Source: Kappaphycus alvarezii
Taxonomy: Eukaryota; Rhodophyta; Florideophyceae; Gigartinales; Solieriaceae
DNA length: 64,000 nucleotides
Direction: 5' to 3'
Assembly (NCBI GenBank): GCA_002205965.3
Contig: NADL03000635.1
Location: forward strand, 1 to 64,000
The notes beneath the pieces are model-generated. The model had not been told where the DNA came from. It saw only the letters and a program-made list of their open reading frames with translations, and made no database searches. Position numbers and translations under genes: made by a program. Within the stretch, counting starts at the first letter, position 1. Every line of letters starts with the position of its first letter. Below, in pieces: positions 30,001-41,611 of the stretch.

Positions 30001-30659
30001 AACGTACAAGTTGTGACCTATTCCTCTCTGGTTGATCAACGCCCGAGAGGCATTTCAGCGGATGATATAACAAGTTTATCTACATCTAGTACTTACTGCA
30101 GTCTATGGGGATGAACTAATGATCTTCTCTGAGACCATGCAATGGCATGGTCCACGAGAGTACATAGGAGGCACATTTGAAGCTAAAATGACCAAAAATA
30201 GTTTTGCGCACTCAGAGAAAGTCCATGAGTCATATCTCTATCGAAACCAGCGCGTAGACACGAAACTATCATGGGTATTGTATAGTATACCGTGCAGATG
30301 AATACATCCTCTCTGTGGAGCTTCTTTTGGCTACCCAATTTCGCAGCGTTATCTGCTGAAAATTGTAAATGTAATGCTTTTCAATCGATCCCGAAGATGT
30401 AGGGGGCTCTTCAGAACTGAGGAATCCTACGATATGCTCCTTTCCAGACTTCCATCAAACGTTCTTAGCGGATACGAGGGCTGTTTCGGCTGCTCCAGAA
30501 GTGAATCTTTCGCAAAAGAAAGAGAATGGGAAGTCTAATTAGATAATTTTTGCCTCCCGGACGAATAAGGATAAGAAGTCCCATTACTTCACGGGGGGGA
30601 TGAATAGATTTCAGTGGAGCTACGCGTCAAGAAGTTGTGATTCTACAATTTGTTCGATG

Positions 30660-30750
30660 AAACTTTCCAAGGGATTTTAGATCATCAAGCTCTCAAAACA
30701 GCCTTTCGGAAGAATATAATTCACGGAATGTTTGTAAAATGAATCAATAT
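30660..30750 (+). pseudogene. Ty3 RNase H scrap
   Basis: The plus strand encodes LDHQALKTAFRKNIIHGMFV followed by a stop, matching TDHQALKTAFQKKDVHHRLA of the Ty3 copies. Nothing else of pol is readable nearby. Confidence 0.65.
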
Positions 30751-32314
30751 GATGGAAGCAAGTTGTGTTTTGGCTTTTTCTGCGAGTATAGCGGCCACTT
30801 ATCTTTCGTTTATACACATAAAAGTTTAATGAAATGGAAAAAAGGGATAAAGCACCTTAAGAGAGCATGAAATTTAGCGCACAGTACCGAGAAAGAGATT
30901 TGTACCGAGACGGAGGGGCTCACATACAATCCGTGCTACGGAAGAAAGTTTCTTGCCGTGGTGGGGGTGAGGGATGGTGGCGAACACAGAAACAGAAGTC
31001 CGTTGGTAGATGGAGAGCAGAAAAAACCGTTGGCGTGCAGGAATATCGGAGCAATTGATCAAGAATTCGTAGCTCGGGGTTCGAATATTATCGCAGACTG
31101 AAGGTGCCCGCCAGGGACGAAGGAATAGTAGCGCTGAAAAAGGGTGATGTCTATCAGGCCGGATAAATATGAAAGCTGAGATGTCAAAAACTAAATTACG
31201 AACCTGTGGTAGTTACTAAAGATCCAGGTAGTTAAAACCCGTGAAATGTTGGAAAATATGATTAAGGCTTTGATATGAGAGGCTTTGTAGGCGGATTCAA
31301 CAAATATCGGTCGTTTGAGCTAAACAGAGATTCCTGTCGAAAAGAAACCAGTAATTTATACATGCGATTGTTTCTTCAGATACATTTTGTTTCAAAAGTA
31401 AATACTTAAAGTCCTACAAATTTAATGCACAAGTCCATTTTTACTAAAATTTTTTGAAGGTACAGTCCTCCTTTTTTTAATATAAACTTCCATAATTGTG
31501 ATCTTAGTCTTTTTTCGAGTATAATTAATGTTATTTAATCAAGTATATTATTTTATTTCCTCTAAATTGATGGAAAATTTAAAAAAATCCGTAAGAAGAG
31601 CAGAAGAATATTATCGCTTATTTTTCCTACTAACCTTTCGTCAGCTCACCCTCACATCCCCATCACACGCTTATATCTCGGCAGTTCGAATATAATCGGT
31701 ACAAGCTTCCCCCCTATCAGCGGCACTCTATAACTCTTACTATTCACCGGTCCGTTGTCCATTCTCCGTATGATGACATTCATTGCCCCTTCACGCGTGT
31801 CTCTTATCACCACTGCCGAATAAAAAGCCCAATTGACAAAAAAGATAGAAGTGGAGATATGGAGATGCTATAGAGAGGATCGCAAAAGAAAAAGATAGAA
31901 AACTCGTGAACATTCTTTGTTCACGAGCCTAACGAGACGCACACCATATGAGCCTTTTATCAGGTTCCCAACATAATTCAAATCACACCGAGCTGCTCTT
32001 TACCTGAAATTTATCAAGCACTGCACTGTACTAGGTACGGTGCCGGGTTTTGTAGTAGAACTTACTTGCATCTGACGCTTTTTGTTTTGTTGATTTATTG
32101 AGATATGATTGACGATTTGATAATTGATTTGATTGATGAGAGAGGATGGCTAGTCCAGAATAAATGCTTATCTAAAATACTAATTAACATCCCCTTCACT
32201 TAGTCAAGCCATAAGCACGTAATATGCAATCGGATAATACAGAAAAAAAGTATAACCAGATTGACCCAGCTCGCAATATTGTGGAAAGGTATAAGTCATG
32301 GATGCGGCTTCTGG

Positions 32315-32570
32315 GCAGCAATTGGGGGCATTAGGATATAGAAAGGCTGTTTTTTATCAGTTGTTGTGTGTCTATGTTAGGTTGAGACAGCCCAGTATAT
32401 CATACACTAGATAACTCCAAGCTTTGATTCGACTTCGGAGCAATATTCGGGGGTCGATAGGATATACGATGAGTGTTGGTTATCAGTTATCTTGTGTCTA
32501 AGTTACGTGAGGACGTCCCAGTTTAGCATACACTAGATACTTCCGATGTTTCAAGGCTCCAAAGCAACAG
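32315..32570 (+). repeat. Imperfect tandem duplication, period about 127 bp
   Basis: Two units share, in order, GGATATA, TTATCAGTT, TGTGTCTA, GTTA, the GACAGCCCAGTATA / GACGTCCCAGTTTA block, CATACACTAGATA and CTCC. The first unit is about 32315-32441 and the second about 32442-32570. Confidence 0.7.
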
Positions 32571-32634
32571 CAAAACTTGCCAAATAGTAATAGTACTGAC
32601 TTTTACGGGTACTGGAAGAGTTTATTTACTTTAA

Positions 32635-32706
32635 TGTTTTTGTTTTAATTTTGTTCCCTTTTTGTTCGATTTTTGTTTCCTTTTTGATTTCTTTTTGATT
32701 TCTTTT
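32635..32706 (+). repeat. T-rich low-complexity tract
   Basis: Repeated TTTTTG and TTTCCTTTTTGATTTC units give a nearly pure pyrimidine plus G tract of about 70 bp. Confidence 0.7.
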
Positions 32707-33704
32707 ACAAACTAGTTAACCAACATCTTCTTCCTATCGCTACCAATTAAAACTGCCAATCTTTCCCTCTGCCTCAACCCTTAGTAGTCGTGGTGGTCTT
32801 GCTGCGTCCTTAGGGATTCCGCAGGTCCCAGTCCATCCACTTCAAGTACCAGGAAGGCTTAACGTTTTGCACTCACTGAGACTATTGCGTCCTTGGGCTT
32901 CGAGATACGCACCTAAAGTCCAAAGAGACAAGAGAAAACTGTGTTATAATGGTTATTGTCCCCTTTCACTTGGATACGCACACCTTAGGTCCAAAGAGAC
33001 AAGGGACGCCATTGCTTTGATGACAACAGACAGGACAATGCAACATGTTGTTTGTGGTAGTGTTCGACATTTTAGTGTTCGGGGCGGTGCTCAGGGTGTT
33101 TGGGATGTTGAGTTGTGGTCGAGTCGTCGTTCTGGGTATTTTCCCTGTCTCCGGAGTCTGGCCCGAATACCCTCACATCCCTCTGTAAATAGACAATTAA
33201 GAAATATCAAAATGCTCTAAATACTACAGTACTTCTTCGCCCTGTTGTTGTGCTTATCGTACTTTGTTGTAGTACGATGTCACAATATGTGTCCAAGATT
33301 CATGCAAAGTACTGTACATAGCTCGCGCGATCCAAATTCGGGCCATGTACAATACTGAACATGGCTTTCAGGAGTCACATTTGTGGCCGAATATTGTATC
33401 CACTGTTGGCGGTACAACAAATAGATATCAATGGTTGCTAAATATATTATAACAGGCCCTGTGCAGGATACCATGTATCGGAAAATGCTTGGCATCTGAC
33501 TTCGAGAAAATGGTTGGAAGCCGGCAAGAAATATTAAGTTGGTTGGCGCGAGTCTTTTCTCCACAGACTTACTCTTCTGTAAACAATACAAAGCCATCTT
33601 ACCGTACTGTTTTATGCAAATTACAAATGTGCTAATGAATGTATATTAAAAACTGGGTAGGCCTCCCCGGCAAGTGGGAGGCCCGCGCCTTTAACTCAAA
33701 CAAA

Positions 33705-33775
33705 GTTTCAATTCCGGAGCACTACCGGCTCGGTCATAACAAATTTTCAAGTCCGAGACACTATTGGCTGGACAG
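33705..33775 (+). repeat. Short imperfect tandem duplication, period about 36 bp
   Basis: AACAAAGTTTCAATTCCGG and AACAAATTTTCAAGTCCG are each followed by AGCACTACCGGCT or AGACACTATTGGCT. Function unknown. Confidence 0.55.
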
Positions 33776-35865
33776 CGACCCCTGTCGGTGTTTTAAGAGC
33801 ATATATTGATCTGTTATGTACCTGGCCTTCCAATGAATAATCTATTCGTTGTGCATGTCGCTGCCGGTAGCCGACGTGGACCACCCGTCTAGCTTTTAGC
33901 TAGCCAAAAAGCAGAATTCTGCAGCGGAAACCCGTTATAATAATGCAATAAAGTTCTTCCTTACGACCGCTTGGCGATATTCGGCGTAAGTGGGGAGTGT
34001 TAATTTATAGCAACTTAGCTGTAAGTATCGCAGAATCTTCGCCACCTCCTGGGTGGCTCCTGTGTGTCAAGAAGATCCAATACAGTGTTGCGTGTTAGTT
34101 CACGGAGGCGGTAGTCGATGAGCCTTGAAAGCTTGAACGAAAAGTAGTTGAAAGTTGGTCCTCTGGCTGACACAGAAGTTGTTTTCAGCAGGGTTTATAT
34201 AGGATTGCATAGAACCGGGAGTGTAGAACCGCTGAGTCAGCGGTAAAAATACATACTAGCGTATGAAAATAAAGGAAATGAAAATCTAATAATTCTAATA
34301 AAAAATTCAACTCTAAGCTTAGAAAATTAAATGCTTTGTTCGCTGTGCCCCGCTGGCCTACAGCATAAACAGTAGTACCTAAACCAAGGGCCTCGCACCG
34401 GCGCACAAACACACAATAGGCAAACAAGAAAACAAATCAATAGTAACCTAGACATTTTCTGTCCTTTGACTTTCTCTAGCATGCACTAATTTGGCCATTT
34501 TGCACCTTGCAACACTTATAAAATTACCTGTATCATGGCATCTACTCTTCATTGATACTAGCGACTCCATTTCCACTGGAGCGACGATCCCCATAGTTTA
34601 TCTCAAACATACGCGCCGCGCTTCGTAAGGGCGATTTCTTACCACACTGGTCCCCTCTCATTCCAGACTTCGAATGCTCAACCTATGAATTCGAATACAT
34701 GTCACATCGTAGTTGGTTTCATCAATCACATCCGTTTTTATTGCTTCCATAATTTCATTCCAATGGTTCCAGTCACGATTGAATCATTTTAATTCCTCTT
34801 GAGGCCCATCTACTCTTTTCTATACTCACTACATTTTCCGGTACAGTACGTGAATCTATGTATTTGTGTAGCAAATAAACTCCAAAGGCACGTGACTACG
34901 TCATATCGCACTTACTGCGTACCGTTTTTACAACCTCTGCTCCATAGTGCAGTAACCTCGACCTGTTCAACGTAGAAACACACTTCAATCGAACAAACCC
35001 CTGGCAAGTTTCAACGTAGCCAGGGTGGAGAACCAACTGAAATAAGTCAGACTGCCTTGCAGATTCATCTCGGAAACAAGCTAGTTACCATACCTATCTC
35101 CACGCAAGTAAGGTTGCGTCCAGAGGGTTTTATGTCGTCACAGAGCTTTCTAGAAAAATGGCCAGTCGCGCAAGGGAACCGTTTTCGAAGATTCGAGGCA
35201 TTATTCTGCAAAGACGTTCTTTCTTAGGAGTAACGTCACACGAGGTATGTTGACTGGCTAACTTCCCAACGAAATTCTAGTATAGATTGTCGAACGCTAT
35301 TAGAGTGCCCTTAACTATTTTATTAGTACGCAAAAGCAGTTGTATCTACTAATCTGGTCAACCGCAAGTAACTAACTACACAAAATATGCCCAGGAATTG
35401 AAAAAAATTGCACCCTGATGCAGTACAGTGCAATGCTAATCGCCTGACAATATTCATCCGTCTCCAGATCGATTCGTGAATTTCGCAATGTGTTGAATCT
35501 GGGGATACTTATTTCTGAGGAGTTTTAGATCATAATTTGTTAGGACTTAATGCAGCTTTTGTTGGCAGGAATCTAACACAAATCTTATTGTCAGGGCTGT
35601 AGTGGGAAAGATGATACTTACTCAGTACTTATGTTGTCAAGAGAAAGCAGCAAGGTTGTACTCTGAATAAAAATGGGCGCTGTAGTGTAGGAAAAAGGCA
35701 GGTCTGGGGACCGATCCATAAGGGCTTCAAAAACTCAGCTAGGAGCGATATATCGTGAAAGGTAGAGAAATACCAAGAATGAATGAGGGTTTGTGAGCAC
35801 TTCGACAAAATATTCCTTTTGGTAAGCTTATTGTCAGGCGCGCGCGAATTGGAAATAATTTATTT

Positions 35866-37349
35866 TGTCGTCGTCATCTACCGAATTTTTTTTACAGTAG
35901 TACCTTCTCCTGTCCAATACTGGTTGTAGTTCTGGATCTTCCTCGTCCTTCCTCTCCCCAAACACCTTCCCGGGGAGAATATCTCTCCTTCCTTATCCTT
36001 TCTTATATTTCCGCGGTCCTCTCCAAATTCGCTTCCATTTTATCTAGATATTTCAATAATATATCCTCCCCTGTAGATCGATCCTGAATCAAGTTCTTTT
36101 CCCGTTTTTGCTTACCTCCTTCTCAAAATTCATTTTTCTTCAGAAAAAGGGCGCTAATGAACTACTGCAAATTCCCTTTTAGATTTACGTTATCTATTTC
36201 AAATCTCTAGAATGCGCCATCCGGAGCCTATTTAAACCCCTTTATTCCAAGTTTCAAACCTTCCTTATTTTTCTACTTACTACCTATTTACCGATATTCT
36301 TTCGAAAGAACCTCATTTTCCCGCCAATTCCTTAATTACATCAAAATAAACAACCTGTGCTCCTCCAACTTTGTTTCCAGAACTCGCCACCCTCGCCCCC
36401 TAAATGCTATTCCCTTACTCCCTTTCGGACCTACTAACCGCGATGAATATCTGCGTGATAGAGCTCGTTCGTCGCTTTATCATCGAGGTTGAGGCGAAGG
36501 AGGTATGTGAGAGGCAGGAGGGGGAGGTCGAGGATGGGGCTGGGGAGCTTTTTGAGTAGTGTGGTATCCCGGAGTTGGTTTAAAAGAATAAGGATGAGGA
36601 GTAGGACGGGAAGCATGAAGAGGAGGTTGAAGAGGAAGACGGGGAGGATGAAGAAGGAGATGAGGAGGAGGACGAGGAGGATGAGGAGGAGGCAGACATG
36701 GAAAGTTTCGGAATGGTAGAGCGGGGATGGAAAGTATGGACCAGGTGGTGTTGACACTGGAACTGAATGGGGCATCTTTAGTGTTTTAGATATCTTCCAG
36801 GAGAAAATAGAGAATTAGAAGCCATTTGCCGATATTTGTGTGCCCTGCTTGGGTGGCATGGATATTTTGGAGGAGTTGTTTGGGTCTAATCTAGGAGATG
36901 TGAAATCAAGGGACTAGATCGGTTGTTTGGTTCTTAAGTATGTTTTGTTTAGAGTATATTATCCACACAAGTGTCTTCGTGCATTTCCTGGTATCTGTTG
37001 TAGTTTTGTTCGGACTTTAAGGTTGGTCAAAAGTCTATAAAAGCTGAGTAAACTGCTTCCTCTTGGATAAGTCAAGCAGGTTGGTAGAGAACGTCAAGGC
37101 AAATCCAGAGTGGTAAGAAGTTGGGAGTCAGCTTCAGATCCAAGAACCATCTTTCTTACGCTTGTCACAGAGCATCAGTGGTAGACCCTGCGCTTTCTAT
37201 ACTTGCTTGTAGAACTCTCAACTGTCTTCCTTATCCACTCCTTCTTGGTCCTTCAACCGGACCACGGTAGCATATTTGTCGCTTGCAACACTTCCTTCTT
37301 AGGGTAATTGGTTCTGAGTATCTCTTTTCCAGACGATTTACCCCCATCA
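35866..37349 (+). repeat. Family II solo LTR 6 (about 1484 bp)
   Basis: It ends exactly at CCCCCATCA (37349), as the family does, with no primer site after it, so it is solo. The start TGTCGTCGTC is inferred from length. The flanks TATTT and TGTAT do not form a clear duplication. It has the GTCCTCTCCAAATTCGC block, the acidic ORF, GACTTTAAGGTTGG and CTATAAAAGC promoter block, a GAAGTTGGGAGTCAGCTTC hairpin at about 37118 and GGTAATTGGTTCTGAG near the end. Confidence 0.82.
36390..36900 (+). pseudogene. LTR-borne acidic protein, remnant in solo LTR 6
   Basis: In the frame starting at the ATG at 36442 the plus strand encodes MNICVIELVRRFIIEVEAKE, an Asp/Glu run, GELFE with a stop, IPELV with a stop, then a long acidic stretch (EEEDGEDEEGDEEEDEEDEE) to about 36690. 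This parallels the LVREL-, KLFEAWVAPDLV and Asp/Glu blocks at 46.6-47.1 kb. Three stops interrupt it. The minus-strand ORF over this region, rich in Leu and Pro, is a shadow. Confidence 0.6.
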
Positions 37350-37383
37350 TGTATTACGTTGCTTTTGTTGTATTACATTACTC

Positions 37384-37440
37384 AAGGATATTCCAGGCCA
37401 TAACCGATCATGTCTTTCAAGTAATAAATCACCCCACATT
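37384..37440 (+). repeat. LINE 3' tail fragment
   Basis: GGCCATAACCGATCATG, TCTTTCAAGTAATAAATC and ACCCCACATTTC match the 3' tail at 38595-38640. This leaves two tails as direct repeats on either side of LINE copy 3. Confidence 0.75.
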
Positions 37441-37479
37441 TCGTTGCGTCCGCACACTACCAGGGGGGCTTTGATTCAG

Positions 37480-38640
37480 AGATCTTCCGTGAACTTCAAA
37501 TTTCAGTGAAATCACTGGATGCGAAGCGGTCCTTCCTTGGGATCGAATTCACTTCCGCCAAAAACATCTCCGCGGCCGCCTTCCTCGCCTCCAGCACGGC
37601 CACGAACAGGTTTTGGAAAGTTGTTCTGCCCGCTCCCATCAGGAGCCTCGCCACCTACAACGGCGCTTTGGACGCCCACGGGATTTTATCACTTTCCTGT
37701 CTGCAGCCAAGGATTCTACCATTTAGTGCCATTTGCTCACATAACACACAATCGCTAAAGAAGCTAACAGACACAGCCCATGCAGCAGTGCAAGAAAGCA
37801 TTTCCCCCGTTGATCGAAGAAGGCAGGCATTCCGCGCCTCTATGGCCCTCCCGGGCGCCAAAGAATGGGTGTACTGCGCCCCGTGTCCCGGCCTCAAGAC
37901 CGCTATTGACCCCCGTGAATTCACGGTGTGGTTCCAATACTTCTGGTAAGTCTCGCTGTTCCCTTCGGACGTCCCGTGCCAGAGACGAAACTGTCCCGAA
38001 ACCCTCGACTGGTTCGAGGAAAAACTCCTTCACTGCAGACATGGTGGGACAGAACTCGACGCCATGCCGCTTTCTGCAGGTCTTGCCCTCTTTGCGCAAG
38101 ACCTGCAGAAAGCGGCCCGTAACCCCGCTGTTGAACCGCGGAACGAGGTCTATTGCACGAAGCCAGACATCCGGGCGATGGGAAGCAGCGGAGGTACGGA
38201 TTTCCTCGACGTAATGTTTGTCAACCCGCTGGCGCCCTCCCACAGTAGGGCACAAACGTTTAATCCGCTCACCTCCCTAAGTTCGGCCGTCTCTGCGTAC
38301 CATAGAAGATATGAATCTTTTATTGCAACCTCCGTGAGAAGTAAGCTCGTGCCTATCCCTACATCTACTCTCGGAGGTTGGCACCCAGACGCTTGTAGGG
38401 TGCTAAATGATGTCGCGCGGAACGTGGCCGCTAGGGTGATGGAAGTATCTCGGGAGGTCCGAGCGGTATTTGCCCCGAGGCATGATGCCGCAGCAGTAAT
38501 GTCAAACGCAGCTTGTATGCTGGGCAGCCTTGAGCTAGCTTCTTAGGGGAATTTGGGAGGTTCCGCTGGTCACCCTGTAGGGTCTTCCGGGCCTCAACCG
38601 ACCACATCTTTCAAATATTAAATCACCCCACATTTCTCCC
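37480..38640 (+). pseudogene. Non-LTR retrotransposon, RT end and restriction-like endonuclease (copy 3, best preserved)
   Basis: The 147-residue ORF 37506-37949 and the 160-residue ORF 38064-38546 are parts of one frame broken at about 37945-38065. In order: FTSAKNISAAAFLASSTA (end of RT region), LTDTAHAAVQES, a Cys-x2-Cys (YCAPCPG), DPREFTVWFQYF, then in changing frames VPCQRRNC and LLHCRHGG, AQDLQKAARNPAVEPRN, the endonuclease signature TKPDIRAMGSSGGTDFLDVM, VNPLAPS, STLGGWHPDACRVLNDVARN and MSNAACMLGSLELAS with a stop at 38544-38546. R2-like elements use such a Cys/His knuckle plus KPD...D endonuclease to nick the target. The 5' part (RT core) is missing. The tail ends near 38640 without poly(A). 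Confidence 0.82.
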
Positions 38641-38649
38641 CCCACATTT

Positions 38650-40100
38650 CCTCCCTGGTCTTATTTTTAATCTGTTAGTTAGTGAATACCTGAGGACAGA
38701 CAGATCTGCTCTGTAGAACCCGACGCCTCTGAAAACATGCGGTTTAGACACGCAGCTACCAGATTTGTCAACGGGATATGCAGGACAGGTGAGAATAAGG
38801 GTCTCACCCGTTTCTAGGTGATACACCGAGTGTACTGTAGAGGAAAGGAAATTGAACACCTGCGATTAGGACAAAATAATTACAAATGTATCAGAAATTG
38901 GAATAGAAAATCAATATAATAAGGGGGGGAATTGGGTTGGTTTGCTGTGAGTAATGGAAAGGTTGGGAGTCCTCTGTACTTGTAATGAAACCATATAATA
39001 AGGGGGAAGTTTGAATAGTTTAGTATTTGGAAGGATGGAATAAGGTTCCGTGACTCTGAAGGCAACAGAGGCATGGAGAAAGGTAAGACACTGACTAAAT
39101 GGTATGCCGCAGTGGCAGCATAGTACAAATCTGCATGCTTGTTGCTCTATATCAATGGATAATCCTTGTTTACTCAAGCTCCCCAATGCAAGCATAAATT
39201 CGCGGTACCTCGCTGCCTGCTTCTCGAGAGGAAATAGTCGAGATCATAAAGGTAGCAATACTTTCACTTTTGACTCTTGAGAAAAATTCAACTCAGTTGT
39301 CAGAATGGGCAGCGAAAATGGCCTTTCCGGCTGCACATTAGTGAAACCAGTACAATGCAGTATGTACAGTACTTGGCTCTAACGCCAATGTCTTCATTTC
39401 TGGTGTAAATGGGGGGTTAATTTACTGTGGTAGATATGTGGGTTGGTATCCAGTAAATTTGTACCGAAGCGTAGATATCGTATCATTGTCAAGCCAATTG
39501 CAAAACCGTACGATGCGTCGAAAGCTTCATTTCTTAATCTTAGATTATCTTGTATGGTTATTATCACTCGAAGGCAGCACACCTACAGTAAGTGGAAATC
39601 CCGTACTATTCACCTGAATCATAAGCTTGTCGGCCATATATTCGCCTAAAATCTGATGTCTACATGCCGCTTGATTACAATAGAAGTTAACATCCTCCTC
39701 TGAGCTCCAGTAACAGATGAAAATTTGATTTATACTACGGGAGATTGAGGGCAAGTCCAGAATTGCTTACAAAAAAATCCTGGGGGTAAATCTAGTGGCG
39801 CATTAGTTGGCAACGATCGTGTTCGTGTTCTAAGGAGGGGAAAACTTGAGGTATTTTAATGATTGTAAAATAAGTTGGCGTGCGAAGTGCCATCTGCACC
39901 TGGCGCAACATTTCACGTGCATGTACACCACCATACGAGCTGACTGGGTTTCAGCTGGCATATCCGCTAAAGGGGAAAAAGTTTCGGCAGTTTAATTTTT
40001 GGAAAGAAGGCTCATTTCCGGACGGGGGAATGATTTGAGTGCTTTAATCTTGAAAGTATTCGATCTATCTGTTATAGTAAATAAATGAAACCTTGCGTTT
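38650..40100. other. No recognisable gene; contains one arm of a long inverted repeat
   Basis: Short ORFs only. The block 39405-39530 is listed separately. Confidence 0.4.
39405..39530 (+). repeat. Dispersed repeat, inverted relative to 48000-48150
   Basis: The sequence AAATGGGGGGTTAATTTACT, GTAGATATGTGGGTTGGTAT and CGTAGATATCGTATCATTGT, running on to ATGCGTCGAAAGCT, is present nearly base for base on the opposite strand at about 48000-48150. A shorter piece recurs at about 49960-50000. Confidence 0.85.
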
Positions 40101-40129
40101 CCACCGGCTTTCTACAGCAATGAATTTTA

Positions 40130-40690
40130 CATTGTATTGGCAGCCACTCTGCAGGTTTTATCCAACATCTCCATTACAGTTAATGAACATCCCCCTTTCC
40201 CAGTTGACAAGGTCCTATTCGATCTGGAGAACCTTTTTGTATTAGCTGCCGTCTTGTCGGTGCACTCAAAATACGCTGTGAATGGTATCTCAGGGGTTGA
40301 CTCACTGGTGCGTTCTCCCCGATCAAGGAGGTGGCAAGATCGGTCGCTAGCAGGGCACTGGACCAAAACCCGTAAAGAGTTCCCACCACCACTAAGATCA
40401 TAGGGTGAGGGTCATTATCCTTCAGCGACGCGCCCCTTTGGTGGTCACTTCCAACACAATGGAGACGTATGGAAATATTCGGCGGGTTCTAAGGCAAAGG
40501 CTCGCTCCGACAGCCGTCATGTCCAATGTGGCCTGCTTGATGGTTTGCCTTAAGGTGGCCTTTAGGACTAGTAGCTCCTCCCCCATTACATTGTTCAAAT
40601 GCCCTTTTGAGTCGATTGTGCTTGTCAAGGGTACATCGCGATAGAGTCGCATACATCTTACAAGAATGAAGCCCTAAAACCTTCCCCATT
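40130..40690 (+). pseudogene. Non-LTR retrotransposon C-terminal remnant (copy 4)
   Basis: At 40456-40560 the frame encodes TMETYGNIRRVLRQR and APTAVMSNVACLMVCL, matching AMETYGRFRVMLAQR and SSAACLLADIG of copy 1 and VMSNAACMLGS of copy 3. The region upstream to 40130 is open for 88 residues but not assigned. After it comes CCCTTTTGAGTCGATTGTGC (about 40601), a tail block that recurs at 41525 and 47757. Confidence 0.6.
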
Positions 40691-40863
40691 CCAATGCCGC
40701 CTGTTTGTTGACTCCGCTACCAGCTACTTTAAAGTTGGTGAAAATGCTCCGTCATTCACACTATAGGTCCTGAAACATATTTTAAATAGAAGTTCATAGG
40801 ACTCCCATTCGTCGCACTACTCATAGTCAACCAACCTTATGTAACCGAATGCTGCGATTGCTG

Positions 40864-40900
40864 TTATCAGGAAAATTAAGTAAACCAACCCATTCAAGTA
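40864..40900 (+). repeat. Short dispersed repeat
   Basis: TTATCAGGAAAATTAAGTAA, then ACCAACCCATTCAAGTA, recurs with changes at 42270-42300, 49010-49050 and 49285-49320. Origin unknown; probably a fragment of a larger element. Confidence 0.6.
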
Positions 40901-41139
40901 ATAAATTTGAACTGAAACAAATATTAACCTTAAGTAAACGCAGACCTGTTCCTGTTTCTCCTTTCCTCCTCCCCAAACTCCTTTTACATTCCCCCGCTAG
41001 AAGTGTCAGACGACGAAGTAAACTACCCCATAATTCCACCCAAAGTAAGAAGCCCTATTTAGATATCTGTTATCAGGAAAATCAAACTTCCCCATGTAAC
41101 TTTCTTTAGACCAACCCTTCTCGCCCCTGGTCACACCAC

Positions 41140-41381
41140 GCACCGCCTGTTGATCGTGTCCCCATCCACATGTCCGACTTGATAGACGATACGGAGAGAA
41201 AGGCGAGGACGAAGGGGATTGGAGTGACTTGAACATCCTGGAGGATCTGGCAACGCCTTTCGCGGAGGCGGTGGCCGCCTGGTTCAACGTCCAGCGGAGG
41301 CTTAAGCCGCCCGGAAAATCTTTCCTTCGTTTGCAACTGGAATACTTCGCTCAAGAAAGGGGGATCGATTTGGTTCTTTAA
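41140..41381 (+). pseudogene. Unassigned coding remnant
   Basis: A plus-strand frame without a clear start reads GDWSDLNILEDLATPFAEAV, AAWFNVQRRLKPPGKSF and LQLEYFAQERGIDLVL, ending in TAA at about 41379-41381. The preceding piece VPIHMSDLIDDTERKARTK is in another frame, so a frameshift lies near 41210. Composition is GC-rich like the LINE copies around it. It could be a LINE ORF1 end or a broken host gene; I cannot tell. Confidence 0.3.
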
Positions 41382-41519
41382 TGTTTGAAAAGTGCGGTTC
41401 CGCTATCCCCCAGTGTATGCTAGACCTGTAGACCTCTAGAAAGTGACCTCCGTTCCCTGCTCCATGAACCGGAACAAGAATTCAACGGTCTACATGAGCA
41501 GGTCAAGTACTCGTGTTTG

Positions 41520-41600
41520 CATACCTTTTTGAGTCGATTATGGTCGTCTGGAAAACTCTTGGATAGATCGGATATATCTGCCAAAAGTAAAACACCCTAA
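41520..41600 (+). repeat. LINE-type tail block
   Basis: ATACCTTTTTGAGTCGATTA, then TCGTCTGGAAAACTC and CCAAAAGTAAAACACCCTAA, matches 47757-47840 and, more weakly, 40601-40680 and 19359-19385. Confidence 0.6.
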
Positions 41601-41611
41601 CCTTTCCACTC

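Larger units (their letters stand above)
30830..35865. other. Gene-poor AT-rich stretch
   Basis: No family could be recognised. ORFs of up to 117 residues (32867-33220) have no motif. Three local repeats are listed separately. The block 33840-34200 includes a promoter-like TTTATATAGG and a run GTGGGGAGTGTTAA that could be the edge of another LTR, but I cannot confirm it. Confidence 0.4.

Noticed and set aside
33655-33690. GCCTCCC...GGGAGGC hairpin, considered as a terminator or RNA gene
   Set aside because: Isolated 7-bp stem with no gene context and no conservation seen.
36434-36775. 113-residue minus-strand ORF rich in Leu and Pro
   Set aside because: Shadow of the acidic frame in solo LTR 6.
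38623-39195. Several 78-94-residue minus-strand ORFs after LINE copy 3
   Set aside because: No motif, no repeat conservation, overlapping each other in different frames.
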